From contig KE993473.1 in the NCBI GenBank assembly GCA_000466585.1, positions 150,553-214,552 of the forward strand: a stretch of 64,000 nt of DNA, given 5' to 3'. Position numbers and translations under genes: made by a program. The DNA is from Clostridiales bacterium oral taxon 876 str. F0540. Its GTDB lineage: Bacteria; Bacillota; Clostridia; Clostridiales; Clostridiaceae. This document shows, one piece after another, positions 16,654-26,061 of the stretch (position 1 is its first letter; the number at the start of each line of letters is the position of its first letter). The notes below the pieces were generated by a model. The model worked only from the letters and a program-made list of their open reading frames with translations. It was not told the DNA's origin and did not search any database.

Positions 16654-16735
16654 GCTTCTGAAAAACAATTTATCCTTAGCCGATGCTTTTTAATTGTTTA
16701 TGATTATTACACCCTCTAGGTTAAATTGTTTTCAG
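16654..16735. terminator. Imperfect inverted repeat between telA and MFS gene
   Basis: TTCTGAAAAACAATTTATCC on the left is the near-complement of GGTTAAATTGTTTTCAGA on the right, with a loop of about 45 nt. It lies between converging genes and may act as a weak bidirectional terminator. Confidence 0.4.
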
Positions 16736-16745
16736 ATTAGCCCTG

Positions 16746-17969
16746 TTATATATTATTTATTTTCTTTAATCCAAAGATAAGGAAAATTATTACCGGAGAC
16801 AAAATAATCCCGGAAATTGCTATGGCAGCGGATACTGATATTTTTAATGCTATAAGACCTATTATAGGACCTCCTATAATCTGCCCTAGAGCGTCCATCT
16901 GTCCATAGGTAGAAATAACAGTAGCTCTAACTTCAGATTTAATATTTTTATTTCTCCACGCGCTAAATATAGGTCCGTTTGTAGTTCTCATAATAAAAAA
17001 TATCATATACATCGATAATGCAGCTTTGAAGTTTTTTGATAATCCAAATAGTATTATAGCAGCAGTCATAAATAAATTTATTAAGGTCAGTATCCAAACC
17101 CTATCCAGTTCCCCTGTCTTCTCCATTCTTCTTTTTATATATTCAACAGCCACTATACTTAAGAGCATTGCGCACCCATCTATAATACCTATCCAAACTA
17201 CAGGCTTAATATTTAAAGCTTTAGGGAAACCGGTATCATTTAAAAAATGTGCGGTCCAAAGTCTGTCGAAGCCTTCACTATACAATCCATATAAAAGTGA
17301 TATGGCCATCATCATTAAAAGAATCTTATTCTTATTTATACAGCTTATCCCTTTCATAAATGTATGTCTCATCTGTGCCCATGAGCTTCTGTCTTCTTCT
17401 GAGGCGGGTGTAAAATTTGTTTCTTGCATAAAAAGCAATAAAAATATTGCAAGTGCTATAAAAAGCAAGCCACCAATTATCATAGGCAGCTTTACAGCTT
17501 TTGTGCTAATCAAAGTACTTATAACTATTCCAATAAATGATGCTGCTTGGCCTGTCTGAGCACCCTTTAAATAAATTAAATCAAGGTTTTTTCCTCCTAA
17601 TTCATCTGCAATCCAAGCCTCATCTGCACCGCTTGTAAACGTATATCCTATCCCCCAAAGAAGCTGACTTATAATAACTGCTGTAAAAAGCTGAATAGAA
17701 CCTTCAATAGTAAAGGCCGCACCTATTAGGATTAATCCTATAACTATTGAAAGCTTTCTACTTTTCATGTCGGCTACAATACCTGTTGGTATCTCAAAAA
17801 TAAAACATGAAGCTTCCAGAACTGTGCCTACAAGTACAAGCTGAAATGGATTTAAATGAATGATATCAATCCTATATACCTGGCTAACTGTAAAAACCAT
17901 AGAAAAAAATAAAGCTGTAGCTCCTGAGTATGTAAGGTAAATTACAGAAGGTGATATTTTTTTATTCAT
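16746..17969 (-). CDS. MFS transporter
   Basis: A 407-residue, 12-helix major facilitator protein with the loop motif FEIPTGIVADMKSRKLS after helix 2 and TSGADEAWIADELGG in helix 4/5, so it belongs to the same broad exporter group as 823-2004. Its ATG overlaps the last base of the AraC/GyrI stop codon, which implies translational coupling. Presumably it exports a compound sensed by that regulator; the substrate is not visible. Confidence 0.85.
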   Translation of the reverse strand: MNKKISPSVIYLTYSGATALFFSMVFTVSQVYRIDIIHLNPFQLVLVGTVLEASCFIFEIPTGIVADMKSRKLSIVIGLILIGAAFTIEGSIQLFTAVIISQLLWGIGYTFTSGADEAWIADELGGKNLDLIYLKGAQTGQAASFIGIVISTLISTKAVKLPMIIGGLLFIALAIFLLLFMQETNFTPASEEDRSSWAQMRHTFMKGISCINKNKILLMMMAISLLYGLYSEGFDRLWTAHFLNDTGFPKALNIKPVVWIGIIDGCAMLLSIVAVEYIKRRMEKTGELDRVWILTLINLFMTAAIILFGLSKNFKAALSMYMIFFIMRTTNGPIFSAWRNKNIKSEVRATVISTYGQMDALGQIIGGPIIGLIALKISVSAAIAISGIILSPVIIFLIFGLKKINNI

Positions 17970-18883
17970 TAATTATTTCCCCTTTTACTTTTAATAATAG
18001 GTATATAGATATCCATTACCGAATTAAAAGGATCATGGCATCTTTCATCATAATATTCAAAATCAGGCTTACCTTCTTCTATCTCGTACCCTGAACTTGG
18101 AAACCACTCAAATAATATATAATCCCAAGTTCCTTGAATAGCTTTTGCAAATCCTCTATTCGCATAAGCTGCAGGTGGTGTTGTAAAAACCGCATAAGAA
18201 GCTTCCGGAACTTCTTCAATTATTATTTTTCTATAGTCATTATGGTAGTTTTCAGCATTTACTCCAAGTAGGTATCTAAATTCCCCGGTATCCATATTCG
18301 GAGGAAAGCATAACGCATACTCCCCATGTACTGCCGGCTTGACCTGTTCGTAAAGTTTACTCTCCCAATTCTCTATTTCAAACTTCTCCCAAAAGGCAGG
18401 TATTTCTCTTTCATTTCTTCTTCCTTCATGGCTTGTTTCAAATTTATAACCAGCAACTTTAAAAGACGTTCTTGTTATTATCTTAGGTTCCATTATTACT
18501 CCTGTCATTAAATTATATTTCTTAAGCACATTTAAATCTATCTTCTTCGGTATGCTTCCCTTTATCTTTGAAATATATTGGCTCGGAGAACAACCATATT
18601 CTTTATTAAAGGCTTTGGTAAAACCACTGTGTGTCTCAAAGCCATAGTCTAATGCAACATCAATAATACGTTTGCCATTGTTTGCTATATCACTAATTCC
18701 ATGAAGCAGCCGTCTCCTTCTTACATACTGCATCACAGGTATGCCTACATAAGCATTAAATAAACGATAATAGTGATAGGTCGAAAAACCTGTAAAATTA
18801 GCAATTCTACTTACAGTTAAGTCTTCCTTTAGATTTTCCTCTATATAATCAATGCTGTTTTGAATAATCTTTATATAATCCAC
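17969..18883 (-). CDS. AraC regulator with GyrI-like effector domain
   Basis: A 304-residue regulator. Residues 1-105 form the AraC DNA-binding domain (VSRIANFTGFSTYHYYRLFN, GFTKAFNKEYGCSPSQYI). Residues about 125-300 form a GyrI/Rob-type small-molecule binding domain (FKVAGYKFET, GRNERE-like turn, WDYILFEWFPSSGYEIEEGKPDFEYY). It probably activates the overlapping MFS gene on binding a hydrophobic or cationic compound, as in Rob or BmrR-like systems. Confidence 0.88.
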   Translation of the reverse strand: MDYIKIIQNSIDYIEENLKEDLTVSRIANFTGFSTYHYYRLFNAYVGIPVMQYVRRRRLLHGISDIANNGKRIIDVALDYGFETHSGFTKAFNKEYGCSPSQYISKIKGSIPKKIDLNVLKKYNLMTGVIMEPKIITRTSFKVAGYKFETSHEGRRNEREIPAFWEKFEIENWESKLYEQVKPAVHGEYALCFPPNMDTGEFRYLLGVNAENYHNDYRKIIIEEVPEASYAVFTTPPAAYANRGFAKAIQGTWDYILFEWFPSSGYEIEEGKPDFEYYDERCHDPFNSVMDIYIPIIKSKRGNN

Positions 18884-18965
18884 TATTTGACTCCTTTTTA
18901 ATATATATAATTTAATTATATCAATACAAACATTTTATACTATTCCAAATTTGTCACAATAACAA

Positions 18966-19000
18966 AAACATCACCAACTTAGTAAATAAGTTAGTGATGC
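18966..19000 (-). terminator. Terminator of the GH85 gene
   Basis: CATCACCAACTTA (18969-18981) pairs with TAAGTTAGTGATG (18987-18999) across a 5-nt loop. Read on the minus strand a TTTTTGTT tract follows. Confidence 0.8.
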
Positions 19001-19043
19001 TTTATACCTTAATTTATTATATCAGTAATTTTAAATCCAATTT

Positions 19044-22000
19044 TTACATTTTCTGTTTTCTTCTAATAAGAATTATACTGCCACCTGCTAAAGCCAAAAC
19101 AATTCCTATAAGTGCCATTACTGTATTGTCTATTATAGATCCTGTTTTAGGTAAAACCCCTTCCTTTTCATTAGCTGATACAGTATCTTGCACATTTTGT
19201 GAGCCACCGTTTCCATTGTTGTTGTTTGGGTTACCCACTGGAGGATCTTCAGGGTTTTTATCTTCCTTAATCTGTTTTGTTTCAAGAAAGGCGAAACTTC
19301 TATCAAGCTTATCTGTTATAGAGTTTATGTCCTCTTGTAAAGCTGAAGGAGTACTTAATATCTTTTTTGCTTCAGTTAATACTTTATTAAAATCATCCAT
19401 GTCCTTTTGTTTATACTGTCCTACACTGTTTCCTACTTTAAAATCTTTTATTTTGCTTTCTATACTGTTAACTAAATTTTGAAGCTTTGAAAAATCAGCT
19501 TTATCCCTGCTTGCTACAAATTCCTTAATGGCTGAATCTAAGCTGTTAACACTATCTATTATAGTTTGTGACTGAGAGTCCTCACTATTGATTAAAGCTT
19601 GAGCTTTATCAATTTGGCTGTTCAGTTTTGATATATTTTCGGGAAGCTTATTGTATTTTACAAGAGCATCTTTAGCTTCATATACCTTACTTCTTAAAGC
19701 ACTCTTTAGAGTTGAGTACTTGGGTAAAGATAATTGTTCTGCCTCTACTCCATTTATCTCAAACTCATAAATTCTCGCAGCTCCACCAGCCCCGGAGCCT
19801 TTTTCAGCCTGTGTTATAAATAATCTTACATATCTTGCGGCTGCGAAATCTATTGGATGCTTTGTTATCCCTTCCGTATTGTCTTTCACATCCACCAGTG
19901 TATTCCAATTAACCTTATCATCACTTATCTGTATCTTATAGTCACTTGTATTCATAGATGCTGCTTCACCGCCTGCTGAAGCATGTTTTATAACGAAATC
20001 CGCTATGGTAGATTTTTTACCTAAGTCTACAACAAGCCATTTGTCTCCATCATTTGTTGTACACCATTTATTCTTTACAGTACCGTCCACTGCCTTTGAA
20101 GGTGCTTCTCCATCATTAGTAAATCCACTCGCCTCAGCAGATTTGTTAATTGCTAAATTTCTTATCCCGCCTTGTCCATCCTTGGTTATTGTTATAAGAT
20201 TTTCTTTTCTTAAAATATTTTCCCCGGCAATATTTTTTGCTTTTAAAGTTACAGTATAAACTCCCTCTTTTTCAAATTTTACCTTAACTTCTTTATCCGT
20301 GCTTTTATCGTTTACCGCTCCTTCAATTGTCCATTCAAGCTGTTCTGAAGCTGCAGAGGAAGTACTTTTTAAAATAACTTCTTCACCTGGAGCTGCTATT
20401 CTTGTACTGACCTCGAAGCCTGCTTTAGGAACAGGATAATCAGGCCACTGCATTGAAACAACTGCTTCATTGCTTTCTGAAGCCTCAAAATATTTATTTA
20501 CAGCCCTAACTACAAATTTACAATCTTTTTCTCTTCCGTCTCTTTGAATTTCTTGTACAAAATAAGCATTATTGGGAGTAGCACCTAAAAATTCTTTTGT
20601 CCCATCAGCCTTTATTCTATATATCTCATACTGCTGCACTTCTCCGGCAACCTTGTCCCATGTAAGTCGAACAGTAGCATAATAATTATCACGAATTTTA
20701 GAATCCTCAACTTTTAAATTCTTAGGTTTTTCAAGATTAAACTTATCAAAGCTATTAGCTATAGAAAGTCTTCCTAAGTTAAACTTAAACTCATCCTTTA
20801 TTTCATTTCCTGATAAATAAAGCGATATGCTATTGAGTTTTTTTCCTTTAAAATCAGCTAAGGAAGCTTTTGCAGTCTTCCAAGCATCTCCTAGTCCATT
20901 TATATCTATATATTTAATTTCACTGCTACCATCAAAAGTAAGAGCAAACTTAAGCTTTGAATCGGCATTTTGCTTATATGTTAAAGATATTAAAGTATCT
21001 TCTTCAATTTTCAAGTCAGAGTTATAAAGCTTTATAAGAGAACTTCCATCTTTGTTTAATTTACCTTGAAGCTTTATTGAAGATCCTCCATAATAAGCCT
21101 CGCTATAATCCTCCGAAGCCTTCAGTAAATTCCCTCTATTATTGTCTATAGCCCATCTGTAAGTAGGCATTACTTCTTGAAGACTTCTATTATTCCATTC
21201 CATGGCACCTGCTTTAATTCCGTTTACATTATAAAACTTTCCGTTTCCCATGTTAAAGTTAGTAACAAAAGGAATAGCTGTAACCGGCGACTTTTCAACA
21301 AAATAGTTAGATATTCCTTTCCAAGGATGTTGAGTAGCTGTATTTCTTGGATCTCCGCTTTCACTCACCCAAAACCTGTTTTCTTTCCTTAAAAAATCAT
21401 CATAGTCCTGTGAAGAATAATAAGTCCAGCTTGGACAATATAATCCAAGGGAAGTTGTTGGTTCCTTTCCTTCTGGGAACAATGTGCTTAAAGCCCCTCC
21501 GCTTTTATCAGGATATAATTCATTAAAGTCTGCATCCATTGAAGTTAATGTATCATAACCATTAGCTTGAACGTCTATGCCTGCATATAAATCATAGGGG
21601 CTTCTTCCTAGTTGCTTGGCTGTTTCTGATGAATTTTCGAGCTTTTTAGGCTCTAACGCAGTATATGAAGTACCATCACTGCTCCATTGTATTGTATAAT
21701 ACCAGTAAAAATCTAAAAACATAGCATCTGAAACCTTAGTTAATCCATCTTGTAGAAACTGTTTATTATTATCATTCAGCTGTCTTTGCCACCTGACTCT
21801 TCCATCCTTAATCATAGAGTCATACCACATTATCTGCATATTTCCATCTTTTTTATTCTGTATATAAGTTAAAAATTCCTTAAATGCAGTTGCTTCAGTT
21901 TCTGAAAGACCGTTTGTTTCCTGATTTATAAACCATCCGTCAAAGCCATAATAACGAGCAGCCTCTAGCAGCTTATCTGCCATAATAAAATTACCATTCG

Positions 22001-22544
22001 AATCCTTGCTTAAAAATGCTTTTACCCATTCTATTTTTCCACCATATGCAGCCGGAGGAAAAAATACTGTACCTAATATTTGAACCCCGTTTCTATGAGC
22101 CGAATCAATTAAATCTCCACTGGGAGGGACGATTATTCCCTCTCCGGAGGATCCCGCCCAAGCTACTAATGTATCTATGTATTGCCAATAAGAAAAATTA
22201 TAATTCTCAAATTTATTTTCGCCTTGTGAAGGTGTCGAGCTTGTATTTTTATTAGCTATAGCTAGTGATACAACCTTAGCTTCGGTGCTCTGAGTATTAT
22301 TAATCTTGTTTCCTTTTATTCTCTTCTGGAGAGGAACAGTGCCCCTATTAAATTTGGCATCCTTATCACTGCCCGGATTCCACTTTAGCAGTTCTTCCGG
22401 AAACCAATATGAAGCTAGAGGTTGTCCAGTTTTATCCTGCATAGATTGATCAGCTTTTGTTATGGCACGTGTGTTTAAGCTTGTTGTATTGAAAACAACC
22501 ATAATTACAAGCATTAATACTGATAACTTTTTTTTAATTTTCAT
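19044..22544 (-). CDS. Cell-wall-anchored endo-beta-N-acetylglucosaminidase (GH85)
   Basis: An 1166-residue surface enzyme that cuts the chitobiose core of N-glycans. A signal peptide (MKIKKKLSVLMLVIMVVFN) leads to the GH85 catalytic domain (about residues 40-480: YWQYIDTLVAWAG, GTVFFPPAAYGG, and the Asn/Glu catalytic pair in DGWFINQETNG near residue 205). Then come a GH85-associated beta domain, an Fn3-like module (about 610-700), a PKD-like module (700-785), an F5/8 type C carbohydrate-binding module (800-925), helical FIVAR-like repeats (930-1090) and an LPKTG sorting signal near 1133 with hydrophobic tail and RRKQK. It implies that host or dietary glycoproteins are used. No sortase lies in the window. 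Confidence 0.92.
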   Translation of the reverse strand: MKIKKKLSVLMLVIMVVFNTTSLNTRAITKADQSMQDKTGQPLASYWFPEELLKWNPGSDKDAKFNRGTVPLQKRIKGNKINNTQSTEAKVVSLAIANKNTSSTPSQGENKFENYNFSYWQYIDTLVAWAGSSGEGIIVPPSGDLIDSAHRNGVQILGTVFFPPAAYGGKIEWVKAFLSKDSNGNFIMADKLLEAARYYGFDGWFINQETNGLSETEATAFKEFLTYIQNKKDGNMQIMWYDSMIKDGRVRWQRQLNDNNKQFLQDGLTKVSDAMFLDFYWYYTIQWSSDGTSYTALEPKKLENSSETAKQLGRSPYDLYAGIDVQANGYDTLTSMDADFNELYPDKSGGALSTLFPEGKEPTTSLGLYCPSWTYYSSQDYDDFLRKENRFWVSESGDPRNTATQHPWKGISNYFVEKSPVTAIPFVTNFNMGNGKFYNVNGIKAGAMEWNNRSLQEVMPTYRWAIDNNRGNLLKASEDYSEAYYGGSSIKLQGKLNKDGSSLIKLYNSDLKIEEDTLISLTYKQNADSKLKFALTFDGSSEIKYIDINGLGDAWKTAKASLADFKGKKLNSISLYLSGNEIKDEFKFNLGRLSIANSFDKFNLEKPKNLKVEDSKIRDNYYATVRLTWDKVAGEVQQYEIYRIKADGTKEFLGATPNNAYFVQEIQRDGREKDCKFVVRAVNKYFEASESNEAVVSMQWPDYPVPKAGFEVSTRIAAPGEEVILKSTSSAASEQLEWTIEGAVNDKSTDKEVKVKFEKEGVYTVTLKAKNIAGENILRKENLITITKDGQGGIRNLAINKSAEASGFTNDGEAPSKAVDGTVKNKWCTTNDGDKWLVVDLGKKSTIADFVIKHASAGGEAASMNTSDYKIQISDDKVNWNTLVDVKDNTEGITKHPIDFAAARYVRLFITQAEKGSGAGGAARIYEFEINGVEAEQLSLPKYSTLKSALRSKVYEAKDALVKYNKLPENISKLNSQIDKAQALINSEDSQSQTIIDSVNSLDSAIKEFVASRDKADFSKLQNLVNSIESKIKDFKVGNSVGQYKQKDMDDFNKVLTEAKKILSTPSALQEDINSITDKLDRSFAFLETKQIKEDKNPEDPPVGNPNNNNGNGGSQNVQDTVSANEKEGVLPKTGSIIDNTVMALIGIVLALAGGSIILIRRKQKM

Positions 22545-22639
22545 TACTATACCCCCTATATTTTTTACATAAACACAAGAAATATTTGTCCCCCATGCGT
22601 AAACGTTTAGAATTTATAAAATCTTATGCTTGATATAAT

Positions 22640-22682
22640 TTTACAAATTATAGTAATTTCTTGCCACTTTACAAATTATAGT
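22640..22682. repeat. Direct repeat upstream of the GH85 gene
   Basis: TTTACAAATTATAGT occurs at 22640-22654 and again at 22668-22682, a 28-bp period, 96 to 138 bases upstream of the GH85 start. Such tandem sites often bind an activator; nothing more specific is visible. Confidence 0.45.
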
Positions 22683-22730
22683 TTTTATGTAATTTTTATA
22701 GATATATTTATATAAGTTTTTAAAATAAAA

Positions 22731-22758
22731 AAGGTATAGTTTCTTTTAACTATACCTT
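22731..22758 (-). terminator. Terminator of the endonuclease V-like gene
   Basis: AAGGTATAGTT (22731-22741) pairs with AACTATACCTT (22748-22758); a T-rich tract follows on the minus strand. The stem overlaps the stop codon. Confidence 0.75.
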
Positions 22759-23260
22759 ACTGTCTAGAAAGCTTATCTACAAGCTTCAGAACCCATGGAA
22801 TTCTATTTTCACCATCTAAATTCTTAATAAATTCTGATGCAGTTTTTAAATCTATCCCTACTGAACTTACATATAACGGACTATGGCTTTCCCCTCTGTA
22901 AACTTCCTCGTAGTTTTCAGCATCCTTAAAGTGAGTCTTGGCTACCCCTATAACGGGAATCTTGTAGTTTAGTGCTTTATATAGATGAGCCCCAAGTCCC
23001 TTTTTTCCATTGTTTAGCCATACAAAGCTGTCTGTTATCAATAAATCCACATCTTCCTTCACCTTATTAAACACATTAAGTATACATGGAAGCTCTCTTT
23101 TATAAAACTGCCCCGGAATATATTCCTCTACTTCTCGTACTATTACACTATAGTCAGAAAGAACTCCTTCTCCTTCTTCTTTTTTAAATACGACACAACA
23201 GGATTTAGCGTAATCTTCGTGATAATAAACATCAAAGCATGCAGCAGTAATACCTTTCAT
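22757..23260 (-). CDS. Endonuclease V-like protein, short form
   Basis: A 167-residue protein related to deoxyinosine 3'-endonuclease (Nfi). Family residues that can be placed are Asp10 (CFDVYY), the wedge YIPG with Glu56 (YIPGQFYKRELP), Asp77 (LLITDSF) and Lys108 (IGVAKTHF). The usual DGxGxxHPRxxGxASH stretch is altered to DSFVWLNNGKKGLGAHL, and the C-terminal His segment of the standard enzyme is not seen, so this is a divergent member about 50 residues shorter. It could act on deaminated DNA or RNA, but activity is not certain. The DUF4177 gene lies 36 bases upstream on the same strand. Confidence 0.75.
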   Translation of the reverse strand: MKGITAACFDVYYHEDYAKSCCVVFKKEEGEGVLSDYSVIVREVEEYIPGQFYKRELPCILNVFNKVKEDVDLLITDSFVWLNNGKKGLGAHLYKALNYKIPVIGVAKTHFKDAENYEEVYRGESHSPLYVSSVGIDLKTASEFIKNLDGENRIPWVLKLVDKLSRQ

Positions 23261-23296
23261 AATATCTCCTTTAACAGTCTTGCCGTCTATTTTAAT

Positions 23297-23476
23297 TTAC
23301 ACTTCTCTTTCAAAGATAATCTCAAAGTTCTTTGCTCTGCCTTCCATAGTGTAATATAAAGGCACTATCTGAATGAATCTCCAGCCTTGCTTTGCATGCT
23401 CATTAATAATCTCCTGATGATTATCTCCAGTAAAGATACCTCCCATAGAACATTCTACATATTTATACTCATACAT
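23297..23476 (-). CDS. Small DUF4177-like protein
   Basis: A 59-residue protein read from 23476 to 23297: it begins MYEYKYVECSMGGIF, continues with EIINEHAKQGWRFIQIVP, and ends EIIFEREV. The pattern (short beta strand, amphipathic helix, W-R-F-I-Q-I-V-P, then IIFER) matches the DUF4177 family of small cytoplasmic proteins of unknown function. A run of G (CAGGGGGTAAAA) precedes the ATG. It is probably co-transcribed with the endonuclease V-like gene. Confidence 0.75.
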   Translation of the reverse strand: MYEYKYVECSMGGIFTGDNHQEIINEHAKQGWRFIQIVPLYYTMEGRAKNFEIIFEREV

Positions 23477-23618
23477 ATAGTTTTACCCCCTGTTTTAAAA
23501 AATATATACCTCAATATTATACCATATTATGTAAAACTCTTTTCTATATTGTTATCAATTTGACATACTTATTTTTGTAGTATAGGATTGTTATAGAATA
23601 AAAATAGGAGATGAAATT

Positions 23619-24368
23619 ATGAGTGGATTTAATGTGCTAATGTATCATGAAATAATTAAAAGAGAAGACTTCAATCTTGATAATCCCTCACACATAAAAG
23701 TTAATCAGGATTACGATGATGTACTTCCAAGTGTTTTGTTTGCTTATCTTGATGAGTTTGAAAAACAGATGAAATACCTTTATGACAATAAGTATAAAAC
23801 TCTAAGCCTTAAGGAAGTAATTGATTACTACTATAATGGTAAGGAGTTACCTGAAAAATCAGTTCTTCTAACCTTTGATGATATGTACAAGTCTATTTAT
23901 ATATATGCTTATCCAATTTTAAAGAAGTATAATTTTAATGCTGTTGGCTTTGTAGTTCTTGACTGGCTTTTTGATAAAGAGCAAAATTACTCTCATACTT
24001 CTTCAGTATGTATGTCAAAAGGAGAACTTAAGGAAATAAGTGATGTTTTTGAATTTGCAAATCACACTAAGTCAATGCATACAAGAAATGCAACTGCAAC
24101 TACTGTTCAGAGCGCAGATAAGGATAGCTTTTTAAAGGACCTTGCTGAGTGCGAGAATTATGTAAATACCAAGGGTGTCTTTGCTTATCCTTTTGGTGGC
24201 TATAATGAGGAAGTTATAAATAGACTGAAGGAAGCTGATTTTAAACTTGGTTTTACTTCAACGCCCGGCAAAAACACTAAAACTACAAATCCATTTGAGC
24301 TTCATAGAAACGGAGTTCTTATAAACATTGATATAGATAAATTCATAAGCATGTTTGAAAAAAAATAA
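23619..24368 (+). CDS. Polysaccharide deacetylase-like (NodB) protein
   Basis: A 249-residue NodB-fold metal-dependent deacetylase. Motif 1 is TFDDMYKS, the metal His pair is in ANHTKSMH, and a later motif reads FAYPFGGYNEEV. There is no signal peptide, so it seems to act inside the cell, unlike typical peptidoglycan or chitin deacetylases. It is the first gene of an operon with an ABC importer (20-base gap to the binding protein), so its substrate may be the imported compound, with loss of an acyl or formyl group after uptake. This link is inference. Confidence 0.8.
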   Translation: MSGFNVLMYHEIIKREDFNLDNPSHIKVNQDYDDVLPSVLFAYLDEFEKQMKYLYDNKYKTLSLKEVIDYYYNGKELPEKSVLLTFDDMYKSIYIYAYPILKKYNFNAVGFVVLDWLFDKEQNYSHTSSVCMSKGELKEISDVFEFANHTKSMHTRNATATTVQSADKDSFLKDLAECENYVNTKGVFAYPFGGYNEEVINRLKEADFKLGFTSTPGKNTKTTNPFELHRNGVLINIDIDKFISMFEKK

Positions 24369-24388
24369 AACATTTAAAGGAGATACAA

Positions 24389-25315
24389 ATGAAAAAAACA
24401 TTATCATTAACTTTAGCAGCATTACTTTCAATAGGATTATTATCCGGATGTACAAAAAAAACCGAGGAAAATAAAAACCTAAGATTCGGAATACTTCCTG
24501 CAGAATCAGCTATTCCTATAATAGTTGCAAAGGAAAAAGGATTTTTTGAAAAAGAAGGAGTAAACGTAGATATTACTACCTTCAATTCACCTAATGATAG
24601 AAATATTGCTGTGCAAGCTAATAAGCTTGATGGAATCATTGCTGATACAATGACTGCCCTTTCTCTAAATGAAGGCGGATTCAAAATGAAGATAACTTCA
24701 GATATAAATGAGGATTTTAAGCTTTTAACTTCACCAAAGTCAGGCATAGACAGTTTTGAAAAACTAAATAATAAGAAAGTGTCAATTGTTCCGAACTTTG
24801 TACTTGAATACATTATGGATGAAATGGCTAAAAAGAATAATATTAAGTATGAAACTGTTGTAATTCCAAGTTTTCAGGCGCGTTTTGAAGCTCTTCTGTC
24901 AAACAAAATTGATGGTGTTATATTTACAGAACCTCAGGCAACTCTTTTAGCTTCGCAAGGAGCAAAGGTTTTAGCTACTTCAAAAGAATACAAACTAAAA
25001 GCCGGAACTATATTATTTAATAATAATGTACTATCAAAACAGCCTAATACAGTTAAGAATTTCTATAAAGCCTATAATGAAGCTGTTGAGTATATAAATA
25101 AAACTGATGCTAAGGAATATGGCACAGTGCTTACTAAATACACCTTCCCCGATGCAATAGTGCCATACCTAAGTGCTAACGGAAAAACCTATGAAAAGGC
25201 TCAAGAAATATCAAGCGATACTTTTAAAAATGTTTTAGAGTGGACTAAAGGCAAAAATATGATAAAAAAGGACTATAAATTTGAGGATGTAAGTGACTTT
25301 AAATTTATCAAGTAG
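24389..25315 (+). CDS. ABC transporter substrate-binding lipoprotein (SsuA/NMT1-like)
   Basis: A 308-residue lipoprotein. The signal peptide ends in the lipobox LLSGC (Cys21). The mature part has the SsuA/ThiY/NMT1 fold: AIPIIVAKEKGFFEKEGVNVD, DGIIADTMTAL, a hinge, then DGVIFTEPQATLLASQGAKVL. This family binds sulfonates, pyrimidine precursors of thiamine, nitrate and similar small molecules; the ligand cannot be told. It lies in a four-gene operon with NodB, ATPase and permease genes. Confidence 0.87.
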   Translation: MKKTLSLTLAALLSIGLLSGCTKKTEENKNLRFGILPAESAIPIIVAKEKGFFEKEGVNVDITTFNSPNDRNIAVQANKLDGIIADTMTALSLNEGGFKMKITSDINEDFKLLTSPKSGIDSFEKLNNKKVSIVPNFVLEYIMDEMAKKNNIKYETVVIPSFQARFEALLSNKIDGVIFTEPQATLLASQGAKVLATSKEYKLKAGTILFNNNVLSKQPNTVKNFYKAYNEAVEYINKTDAKEYGTVLTKYTFPDAIVPYLSANGKTYEKAQEISSDTFKNVLEWTKGKNMIKKDYKFEDVSDFKFIK

Positions 25316-25326
25316 AGGATTAAATA

Positions 25327-26061
25327 ATGATTGAAGTTAACAATTTGAGCTTTAATTATGGAAAAGAAGAAGTACTTAAAAATATAAGATTAAATATAGC
25401 TGAAAATTCAACCTGTGCCATAATAGGTCCTTCAGGCTGTGGAAAAACAACCCTGCTTTATATATTAGCAGGGCTTCTTTCTAATTATAGCGGTACAATT
25501 AAAATTGATAAAAAAAAATTATCAGGTATAAGAAAAGAAACCGGACTGATACTTCAAAACGGGGGGCTTCTTCCCTGGAAAACTGTATATGAAAATACAG
25601 CCTTAGGGCTTAAAGCTCGGGATATAAGCAATACAGAAGTTGAATCAAAGGTAAATTCAATACTTAAAGAATTAAATATTCTTGAATTCAAAAATAAATT
25701 TCCTTCTCAGCTCAGCGGTGGTCAAAAGCAAAGAGCAGCTATAGCAAGAACTCTAGTACTTAAGCCTGACTTGCTGCTTTTAGATGAGGCTTCTTCAGCT
25801 TTAGACGCTATAAATAGGGAGCATCTCCAAGACTTTATACTTAACATATATAAAGAAAGAAAAATAACTTTAGTTATGGTGACGCATAGTATAGAAGAAG
25901 CAGTTTTCCTTGGTCAAAAGATTGTAGTTATGGAAAGAGGATTTATAAAGAATATTATTGATAATCCTTACTTTGGAGATGAAAACATAAGGCTTAGCCC
26001 TAACTATTATAAAATCTGCCTTGAAGTTAGAAAACAGCTTAATGAGAGTGATAAAATATGA
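25327..26061 (+). CDS. ABC importer ATP-binding protein (SsuB/TauB type)
   Basis: A 244-residue ATPase with Walker A (GPSGCGKTT), signature LSGGQKQR, Walker B (LLLLDEASSALD) and switch His (VTHSIEEAV). The Walker B carries EASSALD rather than the usual EPFSALD. It couples ATP use to the permease at 26058, whose start overlaps its end by 4 bases. Confidence 0.9.
   Translation: MIEVNNLSFNYGKEEVLKNIRLNIAENSTCAIIGPSGCGKTTLLYILAGLLSNYSGTIKIDKKKLSGIRKETGLILQNGGLLPWKTVYENTALGLKARDISNTEVESKVNSILKELNILEFKNKFPSQLSGGQKQRAAIARTLVLKPDLLLLDEASSALDAINREHLQDFILNIYKERKITLVMVTHSIEEAVFLGQKIVVMERGFIKNIIDNPYFGDENIRLSPNYYKICLEVRKQLNESDKI

Noticed and set aside
17026..17559. Long open frame on the plus strand inside the MFS gene
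   Set aside because: Antisense shadow of a well-supported MFS gene, without a ribosome binding site or family likeness.
18994..19482. Open frame on the plus strand over the end of the GH85 gene
   Set aside because: Antisense shadow across the terminator and C-terminal sorting signal of the real gene.
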